From Mallotus nudiflorus (Eukaryota; Streptophyta; Magnoliopsida; Malpighiales; Euphorbiaceae), in NCBI GenBank assembly GCA_947683625.1, contig CANTUR010000046.1, positions 1,362,001 to 1,426,000 of the forward strand: DNA of 64,000 nucleotides, written 5' to 3'. This document shows, in pieces, positions 1-12,080 of the stretch; positions within the stretch are counted from its first letter, which is position 1; every line of letters starts with the position of its first letter. The notes under the pieces were generated by a model. That model searched no databases and had not been told where the DNA came from. It saw nothing but the letters and a program-made list of their open reading frames with translations. The position numbers and the translations under genes are program-made.

Positions 1-1502
1 GCTGAGTTAAATGTAAACAATTTTAATTAACTAAGCGAGCCTAAAATCTAATTAACCTAATGGGCCTAAATTGATTTTAATTATTTAAAAACCTAAACCA
101 TTTTTAAGCCTATTTATTAAGTGGGTTAGACCTAAACGTGGGCTTAGGGCCTAAAAACATTAAAAAAAAACATAAAAAAAACAAGTCCAAAATAAATAAA
201 ACACAAAAAGTAGCTTAAACAAATATTATAGTAATTTTCTAAAAAATCCTAATTTAAGCTACTACCATTATTGATTTTAATTGATTTTTTACCCAATTGA
301 ACCTATTTACTAATTAATTTTAAAATACAGAAAATTAAATTTTTCACTATTTCCACTCCTGGGGCTATTACAAACTACGTACAAAAATTAAATTTAAATG
401 ATTATACACCCAGAAATTAAAATAACTACACAGAATACCAAAAATGGAAAAATAATGAAAAAATCTCAAATCTTGTTGGAAAATAACACAGGTTCTTTCA
501 TGGCATTCCATGGACTTTCTGCTCAATTTAAATATAGGCAGTATCCTCCTCAATCCATATGCACATATCAAAACAAAAAAAAAAGTAATCAGATTAGTAG
601 TGAAATTAAACAATAAAAAAAGAATAACAAAATAAAAGAAAAATCACAAAAAGAAAATAATAGAAAGAATAAAACATGAAATATAAAATAACATTGATGA
701 TTTAGATGTTGTGCAAATGATATTTTTTGACCCCTCAGATTAGGATTTTCACCGTTGAAATTGACTCAGTGTTAATTTGATTCTGGACTGAGACTAAAAA
801 AAAAATCATTGTATTGTCTTCGTCAAATGAACTGCAAAAATTAGGGTTTTGAAAGAACAGAAGAAATCCAAGTTTAATCTATCTTTTGTCTGTGTAAAAA
901 AAATCTTCCTAAAGAAAATCCCCCCTTAAGAAAATCCTCCCTAAAGAAAATCCTCCCTTCAGAAAATCCCCCTACGCATGCATGCAGACTCTGCTTTTAA
1001 ATACAGAGTCTGCGTGTATTGAACTTCCTCCAAAGGAGGAATAGACCTATCTGATCATATAGCGTCTAGTTTTTTTATTTCAAAAATCTTCTGCGTTTTT
1101 TAAAAAAACCTTATCAGATAAAATTTGAATTGTCAACCAATCAAAACATTGAAAAATCAATAAAAATATGTGAAAAAAATTATAAAAAAAATTGGATTTT
1201 AATGTGTCGGTACTGTGCAATGCTGACTAGCATTGTATAATGCTGATCAGCATTACATAATGCCGATCGGCATTGTGTAATGCTAGTCGACATTACACTA
1301 ATACCGATCCTAATTTTTTTTACTTTTAATTACCAAAGGACCCCTAAAAATGACTTATTTACAATTAAATCCTAAAAAAATGTTACAATTTAGCCCTTAA
1401 AGTCCAAAAAATTGACAACCAAGTTCAATTTTTAAATGAATTTCATCATAGGGGCTTACATCTCAATTGTGCACAATTACATCCCAAAATTGGGTGCTTA
1501 CA
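1..1502 (-). mobile_element. Tat-family LTR copy a (truncated by window edge)
   Basis: Reverse-complement copy of the 2 kb LTR found complete at 16600-18713. It ends at GGGTGCTTACA (1492-1502), the complement of the family's 5' terminus TGTAAGCACCC. Shared landmarks are the block around GGGGCTATTACA (361-372), the CCATGG-flanked stretch near 499-514, and the ladder of palindromes of AATGCCGATCGGCATT type at 1209-1310. The right flank continues directly into reverse-transcriptase coding sequence, so this is an insertion into another Tat element. Its other end lies outside the window, so the target duplication (expected to be GATAG) cannot be checked. Confidence 0.85.
1210..1312. repeat. Ladder of imperfect palindromes inside LTR copy a
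   Basis: About five consecutive ~20 bp units of the form (T)AATGCYGATCRGCATT, each nearly self-complementary, joined by short TGTA/ACATA spacers. The same ladder is at 16808-16918 and, shorter, at 27100-27150; relics of it lie in the other two LTR copies. It is a family feature rather than a chance hairpin. Confidence 0.8.
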
Positions 1503-2335
1503 GATAGGTTTTCAAGATACAACCATATCCTTATGGCAATCAATGATAAAGCTAAAATTGCTTTTCATTATAGAATGAGGAATGTATTAGTACAGAGTAA
1601 TACCATTTGGATTAATAATGCAAGGGCAATTTACTGAAGGTTGGCTATATCAATTTTTCATGATATGATTCATAAAGAGTTGGAAGTATATATGGATGAC
1701 ATGATGGTGAAATAAGAATCTGAGAAGGACATCCAAAAGCACTTGAAAAGTTCTTGCATAGAATGGAGAAATACAATATGAGACTTAACCCATAAAAGTG
1801 TGTGTTTAGTGTGACCTTCAGAAAGATGTTAGGGCATATAATTAGTTAGAAAGACATTAAAGTTGATCTAGAAAAAGTAAAAGAAATAAAGGAGATGCTG
1901 GTACTAAAGGCAAAAAAGAAAATCAAAGGGCTCTTGGGAAAAGTTATAATTTATTAGTAGGTTTAATAAAATTGATAGCCATTTATAAATCAATCTTTAA
2001 GCTACTTATAAAGAATTAGCCCATGGAGTGTAATGAATAATGTCATATTTCTTTGAATAAAATCAAGGAATATTTGGCAAATCCACCCATATTGAAGCCA
2101 CCGAAAGAAGGTCAAACTTTAATCCTTTACTTCAAAATTAAAGGAAACACCATTAGAGCAATGTTGGTTAAAGAAGGGGATATGAAAGTGGAGCCTACCA
2201 TCTACTTCTTGAGTAAGAAGATGTTGCCTTATAAAAAGAAGTACAATCAAGTGGAGCAAATTTTCCTAGTAATGGTATGGCCATAAGGAAGTTGAGACAC
2301 TATTTCAAATCCTACAAAATTCAAGCGGTCTCTAA
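1503..2335 (+). pseudogene. Ty3/gypsy (Tat-type) reverse transcriptase, C-terminal half
   Basis: Translated with tolerance for stops, this shows the RT core from the GFSGYNQI motif (here DRFSRYNHI, starting at 1503). It continues through FHDMIHKE and the catalytic YVDD box, seen as VYMDDM near 1687-1704, then RLNPKKCVFGV- and MLGHIV-like stretches. The reading is broken by several in-frame stops and short indels, so no protein can be made. The N-terminal half is displaced by LTR copy a. A short intact reading frame at 2053-2286 covers the start of the RNase H linker (IKEYLANPPIL, YFLSKKMLPY). The family assignment rests on these motifs and on the integrase that follows. Confidence 0.85.
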
Positions 2336-2900
2336 AATATATCTAATGAAGCATTACTTAAAGCACCACCATTGATTGGAAGATTAGCCAAGTGGTTAGT
2401 ATTATTGACAGAATTTGATGTAGAATACTTAACTAAGAAAATGATCAAGGGAAGGGTAGTAGTATATTTTCTAGCTCTAAACTAGATCTCAAATAAATAA
2501 GAGATTGAACTTGAATTCCTAGATGATCTCACTTCAGCCATCAAGGTGTAGAAGTGGCGAACGTACTTTGATGGAGTAGTAACTTAGTTCAGAGAAGGAG
2601 TCCAAATGATTTTGATAACGCTAGAAAATAAACTGGTTTTAATAGCCAAAAAGCTTACCTTTAAATTTACAAACAATAAAGCAGGGTATGAAGCTTTTAC
2701 AACAGGATTGGTAGCCTTAATAGTACCGGGAGTTACAGAAGTGGAAGTTCTCAGAGATTTGATGTTGGTGATCAATCAAGCAGTGGATGAATGGGATTTA
2801 AGAGAACAACATTTGAAACCTTATGTAGAGTACTTGAGATAGTTTAGTCAGTCATTTTAGAAGTGTAAGTTTGTTAAATTGTCAAGGAATCACAATTAAA
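2336..2900 (+). pseudogene. Tat-type RNase H domain (degenerate)
   Basis: Continues from the RT linker. The clearest part is 2540-2842. It starts with a YFDG motif (RTYFDGVV), in which the first RNase H aspartate is retained, and continues as an open stretch with NNKAGYEAF (family NN.AEYEA; the usual Glu is Gly here) and the ..W..REQHLKPYVEYL helix. Several stops precede 2606. The archaeal/plant-type RNase H (RVT_3-like) next to RT and INT is typical of Tat-clade Ty3/gypsy elements. Confidence 0.75.
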
Positions 2901-2989
2901 AGGCAAACACTATGGCCTTTTAATGTCAGTATGGGATAGACCATGCCATTTGAAGGAGTCAATATTAGAAACGAGATTGGTTTAGGAGC

Positions 2990-4230
2990 CATGGTATTAT
3001 GACATTAAGTAGTACTTAGACAAATGAAAATGTCTAGAGGGGTTTATTAAAAGAGATAAAACAACCATTAGAAAGCTAGCTGTAAAGTTCTTGTCATACC
3101 AAGGTGTTTTAAATAAGAGAACCTTGAATAGATTATAGCTTAGATTTTTAAATGATATCAAAATAAGGAAGGTTATGACTGAGGTTCTTGAAGGAGTATG
3201 TGGGCCATACATGAATAAGTCTATCTTAGCATAGAAGGTCATGAGACAATGTTTTTTCTAGATGACATTGATAGAGGATTATGTCAAGTTTGCAAAAGAT
3301 GCAAAAGTGTCAAGTCAATAGGGACATTAGTTATCTAACCTACATGGAATTGCATACCATGACATCTCTTTGGCCATTCCAAGCCTAAGTATTGGACATC
3401 ATTAGAGAGATTTATTTGGTAGCATTAAATGGGCACAAATATCTCTTAGTTGTAATTAACTACTTTACATAGTAGGTAAAAGTAGATTCTTATGCCAAAC
3501 TAGGGGCAAACCAAATAGCAAAATATTTAAAGAAGAACTTATTCTGTCATTATGGAACCCCTCACCATATAGTCACAAACAACAGGGTATAATTTCAAGT
3601 CGAGGTAAGAGAGATGCCTATGCGATATAAGGTGGAGTACTATAAATTCTCACTATATTAATCACAAGCTAATGGAGCAATAGAAGCAACAAATAAAAAT
3701 ATAAAAAAGATACTAGGTTAAATGACTGAAATGCATCAGGATTGGGCTAGTAAGTTACTATTTGCTCTATGGGGTATCAGACTAACATAAGAACCTCAAT
3801 GGGAGCCATACCTTTCTCTTTGGTGTATGGAGTGGAAGCAATTCTTCTAATCAAGATGGAAATGAAATCACTTAGAAACATGATCAAAGTTGAGATGCTT
3901 AAAGTGTACTGGGCTGAGTAAAGACATGCACAACTAACACTTATGAATAATGAGAGATTAAAGGCATTGTACCATACCTAGTTTTATCATAGAAGGATTG
4001 TAAAAGCATTTGGTAAAAAAGCAAGGAAGCATGACATAAGAGTCAGAGATTGGTTATTGAAGCTAGTAAAGTAAAACATTTATGATTTAAGCGGGAAGTT
4101 TAGGCCTAACTAGGAAGGTCCTTATTTGGTCAAGACAATACTAATGCAAGGAGTAGTACAGTTGCCAAACATCAATGGGAATGAGTTCTTAGAACTAGTT
4201 AATGTTGATTGACTCAAGTGATACTACATA
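2990..4230 (+). pseudogene. Tat-type integrase (degenerate)
   Basis: Recognisable segments in order are: GVCGPYMNKSI, the zinc-binding HHCC region (the first His of the usual EVHEG is replaced by Leu); a degenerate central region with LFGSIKWAQISL-like residues; and the C-terminal part. The last contains SMGAIPFSLVYGVEAIL, RLKALYHT and the NWEGPYLV-like motif near 4108-4130, then NVD at the end. Frame changes and stops are frequent. The order INT after RNase H fits Ty3/gypsy, and the C-terminal GPYLV module matches Tat elements. No function remains. Confidence 0.8.
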
Positions 4231-5560
4231 TGATAGTATATAATATAAGAGAGGAAAAATACTTAGGTAGAAAACCCAAAAGGGCTATTTAAGAATATGG
4301 GTACTATCATTTTGAAATATATGAAATGCAACTATGCTTTTATTAAATGACATTTGGTGCATATGGAAATGAGTGGAGAATTCGCATAATTATGGAAATC
4401 ATAAGTTATCTAAATTAGTCCTTAAAAGGCAAATCAACATTTCAACAATAAAGTTTGTGATACTTTATATAGTATTTCATGATCATTAGAAAACATTGTA
4501 TAATATCTCATATTTTTTAATTTTGTAAGGTACTCAACAAATAATAAAGACAAATAGTCATCCCTAAAACCTACAAAAAGAAGAAGCACCACCGATTAAA
4601 GAAGTTAAAAAATATGCCTATTAAGCACCCAACGCCTACATGCATCATTAGTGAAGGTATCTTAGCTGCTAGTAGAAAAGTGTTGGACAATCTACGAGTC
4701 CAACAAACCTTGAAATAATCAATGAAGTGCTAAGATAACCTGCCTCCTTGAAAGTCAGTTATCTCTTATGGGATCCTCTGTGTAACTTTATACTACCTAC
4801 ACATGAGCATAAGTGAGTAATGGGTACGTACATAACTAGAAGTCAAAAATAGTGATAAAGCCTGCATAAGTTTGTAGAGTCGTATGCTCTTATTATTACC
4901 AAAGACAAACCCAATTAATCTCAGCATATGAAACAGTGCTCATCCAAGTCAACAAGGCATTTAAAATCATATCAGAAGAAGAATGATCACTAATTCTCCT
5001 AAAGTATCTATCTTGATGATTGCAAGGGCCATACCTTAAGAAACTACGATTAGGCCTCTCCAAGATACTCAATCTCTTTTACAACTAATATAAAGGAACA
5101 AAGGACTACCAGTGAAGAAAGAAGATCCACTAGTCCTCATATCATCCAAACCCTCGAAAGTCTTAATAAGCATGAGCAAGAATAAAGTCAATCTTGCTTT
5201 ATACCCTCAACAACTCCCAAGATCTTGTAATCCACCAACCCATTAGCATAAATAGTCAAGAACTGAAGCAAGAAATAACAACAAAGCAATAATACACAAT
5301 ATGGATTAGCTGACTCCTTAACAACATAAGCATTCAAGAGACAAGTAGGAATCAAATGCCTCTCTCAAGTAACCAAAGCATCTATTCTCGAGTAAAATTT
5401 TAGGAACCGAAAGGAAATAATTTGTGTTAAAAAATTGGAGGAAGGGCGTATAATTTTCAACTCATAAAGTATCAGAATCTAAATATACAAAATGAAATTT
5501 GAAGGGTTTAAAATTAAAAATGTGAAAAATTTAGGAGTCTAAATATAAATTTTACCAATT
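4231..5560 (+). other. Post-integrase spacer of the Tat fragment
   Basis: No protein can be read here. The first ~120 bases (GGGTACTATCATTTTGAAAT, then the CAACTATGCTT area, near 4288-4340) match 13526-13566 behind another fragment of the same family, so this belongs to the element's 3' region. From about 4500 on, nothing recognisable remains. The right limit is approximate. Confidence 0.5.
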
Positions 5561-7010
5561 TTTTTACATCCACATAAGCTTTAGATGTACATATATCTAG
5601 GAGTTCTAAGCACGTTGGGTGATAAGGTTGTACAAGTTAAAAATATAAGTTAAAATACAATATGAATGAAAATAAAATTCAAAGGGTATTATAGGCTAAT
5701 TGTGTAAAGTTTAGGTATGAAATTATGTACTCTGCCAAAAAAAAAAAAAAGGAAAGTCTTGCCTACACTTGGTGTGTTACACCCAAAGATAGAATTTAAG
5801 ACACATCATCCAAATTTTATTACCTAGTGTATGTAAGAATCTCCTAAAAAATATATATATCATTTAACATAAAGTTGCTAGCACAATGCCCATATCATGC
5901 GCGTGGGGTAAGGGGAAAATTATATTATGGACCTTTATCTATATTGCAATATGAATTACGGGTCCATTACACGTGTGAAAACTAACACCTTTTTTTTTGT
6001 TAACGCTTTCTACTTTTTCTTAACATAGCCTTACCTTTTTGCTTTCCTCTTCTTCGCACCATCCCTCCCTCTTTTGCAACTCCACCCCTCCTTTGTCCAC
6101 CTTCACCAACACTGCATCTTGCCATCTCTACCACTAACACTGTTGTTACTATTTGTTCTTCCTTTACCTCCTTTGTTACCCACCTGCTTATGGCCTTGCT
6201 TAGAGCCTCTCACTTTGCCTCTGCTCCATTTTTATTGTATCTCGGCTTCCATTAAGGCTACAAGTTTTTGCCTTAATGTTGTTTTCCGCGCAAGTCTTTC
6301 TATTTGCTCCTTTTGTCAGTTATTGTATCAGGAAATACTGCTTTTAGCTGCATTTTTTCTTTTCATTTGAATCAATGGTTATTTCATTGTATTGGTGTAT
6401 ATGCTATATCAGTTCCTTTTTGTGGTGTTTTTTTTCTTTGTTAGTGTTTGTAAGTGCGGTGTGTCCTTATTGGTTCATTAAAATACAAGAATACAAGTTT
6501 GAGATAAATTGTCGTTAAGATGAGGCTAAACTTTGTTTTGATATACCAAAGTGAGGTTCTTTTGTATGTTTGGGTTAATGAAAATGCAAGCGTTACACTC
6601 CTGATCCAATAATAATATGAATCATGCTAAAATTGTGTAATAATTTTTTGTTTTTGATGTTATGAGTTCTACCTTTGTAGATGCATATGATTAAATTTGA
6701 GGTTAGAGTCTTTTTTTTATTTTTTCATAAATTAATAGATATTAATGGACATAAAATTAAAAAAACATAAATCTACAATTAAAAATTAATAAATTTACAA
6801 ATAAAAGTCATAAACCTGAAAGTAAAATTGAACGAACTCTAAATGTCATTAGTCTTTACTTGCAAGTTGATTGTTACAGTATTTTTTTTTTTTTTATCTC
6901 ACCCGTGTTCGTCCGTGTTGCAACACGGGTCATGACGTACAATTGGGGTAGGGTTGGGGAGACAGAAAAATTCTTAAATTAGCGAAAACCGTAAAAACCA
7001 GAAGTGCTCC
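5561..7010. other. Upstream flank of the stress-protein gene
   Basis: AT-rich DNA without a supportable gene. Visible sites are a palindromic G-box/ABRE core ACACGTGT at 5969-5976, a 9-bp inverted repeat (ACCCGTGTT 6901-6909 with AACACGGGT 6922-6930) and a TGACGT as-1/TGA-type hexamer at 6933-6938. A pyrimidine-rich strip at 6000-6360 gives an open frame, but its composition (Leu/Pro/Cys runs) is low-complexity. Confidence 0.4.
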
Positions 7011-7019
7011 TCTATATTT
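7011..7019 (+). promoter_or_regulatory. Possible TATA box of the USP gene
   Basis: TCTATATTT lies about 100 bases before the ATG at 7118 and would give a 5' leader of roughly 70 bases with CT-rich plant-leader character. This is inferred from position and motif only. Confidence 0.3.
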
Positions 7020-7117
7020 CATACTTTTCTTCCTCCATCTTTGACACCTCTCCGAGTTCTCTTTACCTCCGAAGTCAACCCAAAGCAGAAGGAGCCGCAT
7101 TTCTTTATAGTGACAAA

Positions 7118-9580
7118 ATGAACCCGCATCACCAACCCGACCCAAACCTTCCTCAGCTCTCATCACTCCGAATCCAACCTTCCTCTCCTCCGCGCCTTTC
7201 TATCACCACACCAACACCCACCTCCTCCGCCCAACGCCGCATCGCAATCGCCGTTGATCTCAGCGACGAGAGCGCTTATGCCGTCAAATGGGCCGTCAAT
7301 AATTATCTTCGCCCAGGTGACGCCGTCATCCTTCTCCACGTCCGTCCTACCTCCGTACTTTACGGAGCAGACTGGGGCTCCATCAGACTCCATATCAACG
7401 ATGACAGAAATGCTCCTATTGATGAAAGTGATGAAAAGAAATTGGAGGATGATTTTGACAATTTTACTACAGCAAAAGCTAATTCATTGGCACAGCCATT
7501 AGTTGACGCAGAAATTCCATTTAAGATACACATAGTGAAGGATCATGACATGAAAGAAAGGCTGTGCTTGGAAGTGGAGAGGTTGGGATTAAGTGCAGTG
7601 ATAATGGGAAGCAGGGGTTTCGGAGCAAGTAGAAGAAGGAATAGTAAAGGAAGGTTGTTAGGGAGCGTGAGTGATTATTGTGTTCATCATTGTATTTGCC
7701 CTGTTGTTGTTGTGAGGTACCCAGATGATGATGATGGGAATGATGATGACAAGGATGTTGTGGCCAATGTTGGAAAAAAGGATGTGGATCTTCATCCAGT
7801 GCCTGAGGAGGATCAAGAGTATCATGATGCATCTGATGAGCAAAAAGGTTTGCTTTTTGAACATTTTTTTGCTAGCGAATTGTTGGGTTATATTGGTTTC
7901 CGTAATCTATGAGTTTATGATTTTTTTAATATTAGATTATTTTGCTTTTGCTTATATAATTGGTTTTATTTATTTGGTCTAGTGGAGGATTCTTTTTTTT
8001 TGTTCGGAGATTCTAAATAGCTATATATGTTGCTTATAGATTGTTCCAGCTGCCTACCATTCTTGCAGATCTGTTAGGTTCTAATAAGTTTCTGTCATGT
8101 TGATTGAGAAAATATATCCTCTTTTATTCTTTCATGTAACTCTATATTTTGTTTTCTCGACATTCAACTTTAGGCCATTTTAAATTTCAAAGGGTATATG
8201 TATTTTATGCATTTGCTAGCTGGTAAATGTACAGACGTATATGTGGATTACTTAAATGATATATTCTTTAGAAACTTCTGAATAAACTGCATCATTTCTT
8301 ATCTTTTTAAGTTGAAGATCTGAAAGGGATTTTTTCTGTCTTTTTGTCATTTATATTTTCGTTAAGTTGCATCCCTGAGGCAGTGATGCCACATCTCTGA
8401 ATCATTTGCTCAAAATGTTGATGTAATTGAACTTCATAGCAGCTAAAACAAGATATAGACCTTTCACATGGTAAACTTTTACCACATTCATGATCTTGGC
8501 ATTTGCTCAAGTTTACATTTCTTTTGGTTTGAAATCCTTCAATAACCCTACAATGATTTTAAGATTAGTTTGGTGATTACTCGTCCAAATTCCAAAATGC
8601 ATAAGCTACAGTTATCAATTTTCTGAACTCAATGAAATATCAAATGCACACACACGACACCCAATTGAATAGAGTTGATTAATTAGTGGAAAAATTTAGA
8701 AAACCTAAGTGACACATAACATGATGAAAGATTGGAAATCACACAGTTGACTGATTTGTTTTGCCTTTCATTTTAAATTATAAACCTGTGTTGCATGTAC
8801 TTAGGCTGAGAATTTAGAAGTTTATGCATTTTTTAGCTTCAAAATTGTGTTTCATGTCTAGGATTGTGTCTGCGAAGCTACTAGATTATTTAAGATATAT
8901 ATGACACTTTCAGATTAGCAATGGAGAGTTTTTTTTCCCTCTGCATCAACTTATAACTTCTATTATGCTGGAGGTCATAATGTGTTTTTCTACAAATTGG
9001 CAGCAGAATTTTTTTTTTTTTTTTTTTTTTTTTATGCTTTCATCCAATTAATTTTAACAATCCAATAGAATTTTCCCCCAAGTTAGCCAATTCAGTCAAG
9101 TAATGATTGTTATTTGTCCTTTTGATTCATAATTTTTTATTTTTTTTCATTTATCACATAAATTTCTTTCTGGATTTTTCAGTTAGATTATACCACTCTA
9201 GCCAATGATGTGGATCCATAGTCCAACTTTTAGGACATATCAACAATATGTATTGGATAGGTGATGAGAAGAGGGATAATGGAACTTGGGAGTTAACCTT
9301 GTTCCATGCTGGTGCAGTATAGGGGATAAGCGATTCTTAGTTTTATTTTATTTTATTTTATTTTTTCCGGTGGGGGGGATAAAGCAATTTTGCTGTGCTG
9401 TGCATAAATTCCATGGTTAGGGAAATTGTAGGATTTTGCTGGTGCCTTAGCATATTCTTCATTTGCTGATACCCTTAGTTTTTCTCCGATGTTCATTCTT
9501 CTAGCATTTGTATGGTTGATCAGAGTTAACCTTATCTAACTTTTTGCATTCATTTCTTCGTCTTGATGGCAGATGCTTAA
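7118..9580 (+). CDS. Universal stress protein, PHOS32/PHOS34-like (join 7118..7847, 9573..9580)
   Basis: A 245-residue USP-domain protein. PHOS32-type USPs are soluble Rossmann-fold proteins with an N-terminal region that is phosphorylated in Arabidopsis after elicitor treatment; that role is inferred here from family. Seen: a Ser/Pro/Thr-rich N-tail (residues 1-39, with an SSPPR site near 22); beta-1 RIAIAVDLSDESAYAVKWAV (41-60); LLHV and GADWG (72-87); the conserved FKIHIVKDHDMKERLCLEVE (135-154); and the nucleotide-binding stretch GSRGFG...GSVSDY (164-187). PVVVVRYP (195-202) and a long Asp/Glu-rich tail follow. ATG 7118 is chosen because family members begin MNP; the in-frame ATG at 7004 would add 38 residues of unrelated leader. 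The 5' splice site is AAAAG|GTTTGC and the 3' site GATGGCAG|ATGCTTAA. Joining them yields ..YHDASDEQKDA and stop, the ending I recall for this family; unspliced, the frame runs into 21 unrelated residues. Confidence 0.9.
7848..9572 (+). other. Intron of the USP gene
   Basis: A 1725-base GT-AG intron, T-rich throughout, with a poly-T run at 9009-9033 and a (TTTTA)n tract near 9340-9365. It separates all but the last codon-and-a-third from the rest of the gene. No further coding or inserted element was recognised in it. Confidence 0.75.
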
Positions 9581-10870
9581 CTGCTCACTATTCAAGGCAA
9601 TATCAAGAGCCCTAAACTCAGGTGATGCTCAAATTATTATTATTATTATTATTTCATTATAAATCTTGCATTTGGGTTTTCTCTCTAACTTTAGTCAAAA
9701 GAAATAAAAGAGACTGGCTTTTACTTCTTTTTGGGTTGAGTTGAGGCACTGACCCTTTATGTGCAGAAGTGCACTCTTTCCCTGATTTTTTTTTTTCATG
9801 CCCTGGACTATAACTGATCATTTGTTAAAATGTTATTTGTTTTGTTGTGGTTAGATGTTAAGACTGGATTAGAAATCTAAACTTCTCATGTTTGGTTATA
9901 ATTGTTCATTTGCAATTTTAAGCTATTTCTATGGAGCTGAACACAGTTGGACCAAATTTTCAGAATGGTTAGAATGTACAAATGGATCATAACAAGCTTA
10001 AAATTTGATAAGGCTGAAATGCCGTTGATTTTTTTTTTTTTTCTCTCTATATGCGATGATTTTTCCACTCTCTTCTACCCTTCACTCAGTAATGTGTTCT
10101 TGGCCTGAATTCTAAACAACTGATCCATTTCTATTTTTTTTGAAAAAATAACAATGAACTTTATTTTCTTATTTGTTGGAATGAACATGTGTAGTTTTTG
10201 CCATGCTTGGAAGATGTACACAAACTATATCAGTATTAAACCCTTTCTCATTTCATATATTTTTGTGTGTTGGATTAATTAATATAATGCCTTTAAATTT
10301 GAATCGTATTCATGTAAAAACTTTTTATTGTTTTTTTAAATAAATCAAGAAAACCAACCTGCTTTTCTTATAGCATACCCGAATTCATAATTTAATTCAA
10401 GATGAATTTCATTTGCAAGTGGAATCAATTAATTGTTGGATCTGAACCAAACACAATGTAAGTTTTAATACTTTTTCATCTCAGGATGTGATTTATTCTG
10501 GAATCTCTAGTTGCATGAGTAAGCCATTGAGACTGGTTAATGGGTTTTGAATTATGATATAAGAGTTTGTTATCAAACTTTGCAGCTGATAATGTAGTTA
10601 CCACTACAGGTTGAGATTGTATCTGCAAAGAACATCAAGAAGAGATTCATGTGGTTTTTCTTGTTGGAGAGTGGGAATTTGGCCATGTAAATATGAATAT
10701 GAGGACTTACATTTCTGTTTCTATAATTCCTTGTCAATTGTGCCTTTCTAGGTGTTGCTGCATGTCTGAATTTACTAGTTGCTACGATAATGCTGCCAGC
10801 TTTTGCATGGCATTTCTATTGTGTTGTTCGAACTTGCTTACGGGTTGTATAAATACTTTTATAGTTTTCG
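9581..10870 (+). other. Probable 3' UTR region of the USP gene, possibly with a second intron
   Basis: After the stop codon, a short transcribed stretch may end at CTCAG|GTGATG (9621/9622), with an acceptor at ACTACAG|GTTGAG (10609/10610). This would place a 988-base intron, including an (ATT)n tract at 9640, in the 3' UTR. The sequence after 10610 is less T-rich and runs to TATAAATACTTTT near 10850. Transcript evidence would be needed; coding potential is absent. Confidence 0.3.
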
Positions 10871-11213
10871 ATACTCACAATGTATATTGCATTCTATCTG
10901 CTTTGCGTTTTCTACATGAATTTGGCTATGCACTCGGCGTGATGGTTCAAATTCCATACGCATGCACGAGTGCAATAAAGATCAGTGCTATGCCCATCTC
11001 TCTTTTTTTTTTTTTTTTGTGTTGTCCTGAGATTGGATTTCTATAAAACACTATTGTTTTTTTCTTCTCTGAATTTCAAGTGCAGGTACGGGATTGTCTC
11101 CACTATGACACAAAGTACCTGCAATCATAAAGAATATTAAAAGCTTTAACAGGTCAATATGGCCGCTGAACTAGCTTGCCAAGTTCAAATCATTTCAAAT
11201 GTATATGTTTTTT
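10871..11213. other. Intergenic, nothing recognised
   Basis: AT-rich DNA downstream of the USP gene, with a poly-T run at 11004-11018. No gene or repeat is supported. Confidence 0.5.
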
Positions 11214-11466
11214 AGCCGAATACTTTTTTTTTTCTTTTTATATATTTGAACTTTACTTTTTTGATTAATTTCACCTATTAATTAAAAAATTAACCAATAA
11301 AATATATGAACTTCTAGTTTTAACTTATTTTTATGTGAAAATGGACGAAAATAGTAAAGTTTATGGGCGAAATATAAAAGTTCATGTGTTATTGATTAAT
11401 TTTGTAGTTGATGGGTAAAATAAATTAAAAGGGTAAAGTTCACGAGTAAAATAGAGTATTTGGCCT
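11214..11466. mobile_element. MITE-like foldback
   Basis: About 250 bases with imperfect inverted ends: AGCCGAATACT at the left pairs with AGTATTTGGCC at the right. Inside these, TTGAACTTTACTTTTT pairs with AAAGGGTAAAGTTCA. There is no coding capacity and no clean target duplication, because both sides are T-rich. The superfamily is undetermined. Confidence 0.45.
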
Positions 11467-12080
11467 TTTTTTTCTTAATTATGATTACCCCAAATATTTT
11501 ATAGTATGGACAATTTGTTCATAAAATTAAGTGCATTGCAGTTGGTTTAAAAAATAATAAAAAGATTTTAACAAAAATCATTTCTTACTTTTTATTAACG
11601 ATTTAATAATTTTTAAACATAAAAATAATCAAATAAATATTGAATTTTAAAATTGGTAAGGGTCAAGTATTATGGGGTTTTTTTTATGACATTTTAATAC
11701 TTCATAATTTCTATTTATAGCACTTCGGATTTGTTTGTTTATTGAAAATAATCTCTTGAAAAATATTCTTATTTTTCAGTGTTTGGATTACTAAAATCGA
11801 AGAAAATAAATTATTAGTTAACAGAAAATAATTTAAAAATAATTTTTTATCTTTAAAATGAGAAATAATTTTCTAATATTTAAAAATAAGAGAAAATTAT
11901 TTAAAATGTCCTTTTTTTATTTCTTACTTTAATTTTACAATTTTTTTTTATTTTTTTCTTATTTTTTCTTTTTCTCTTTCCTTTTTTTTTTCCTCTTTTT
12001 TTTATTTTTTCGCCTTTTTTTTTTGTTTTCTCTCATTTTTTTCTCCTTTCCCTCTTTTTTTTGTTTTCTCCTAATTTTTT
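11467..12080. other. T-rich intergenic stretch
   Basis: Long T/TTTC runs, especially 11930-12080, and AT-rich DNA with short inverted segments (11730-11930) that could be an old MITE. No gene is supported. Confidence 0.4.

Noticed and set aside
6074..6370. 98-codon plus-strand frame
   Set aside because: Leu/Pro/Cys-rich translation of a pyrimidine-rich strip; no domain, no splice context.
7004..7117. In-frame ATG 38 codons upstream of the USP start
   Set aside because: The extra residues do not resemble the family, which begins MNP; the stretch looks like 5' leader and lies within ten bases of the candidate TATA box.
7163..7864. Antisense and alternative frames over the USP exon
   Set aside because: Shadows of the real coding frame; His-rich or Met-rich strings come from the Asp codons GAT/GAC.
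10651..11046. 131-codon frame downstream of the USP gene
   Set aside because: Cys/Phe-rich with no recognisable domain, in a region better explained as 3' UTR; lacks a plausible gene structure.
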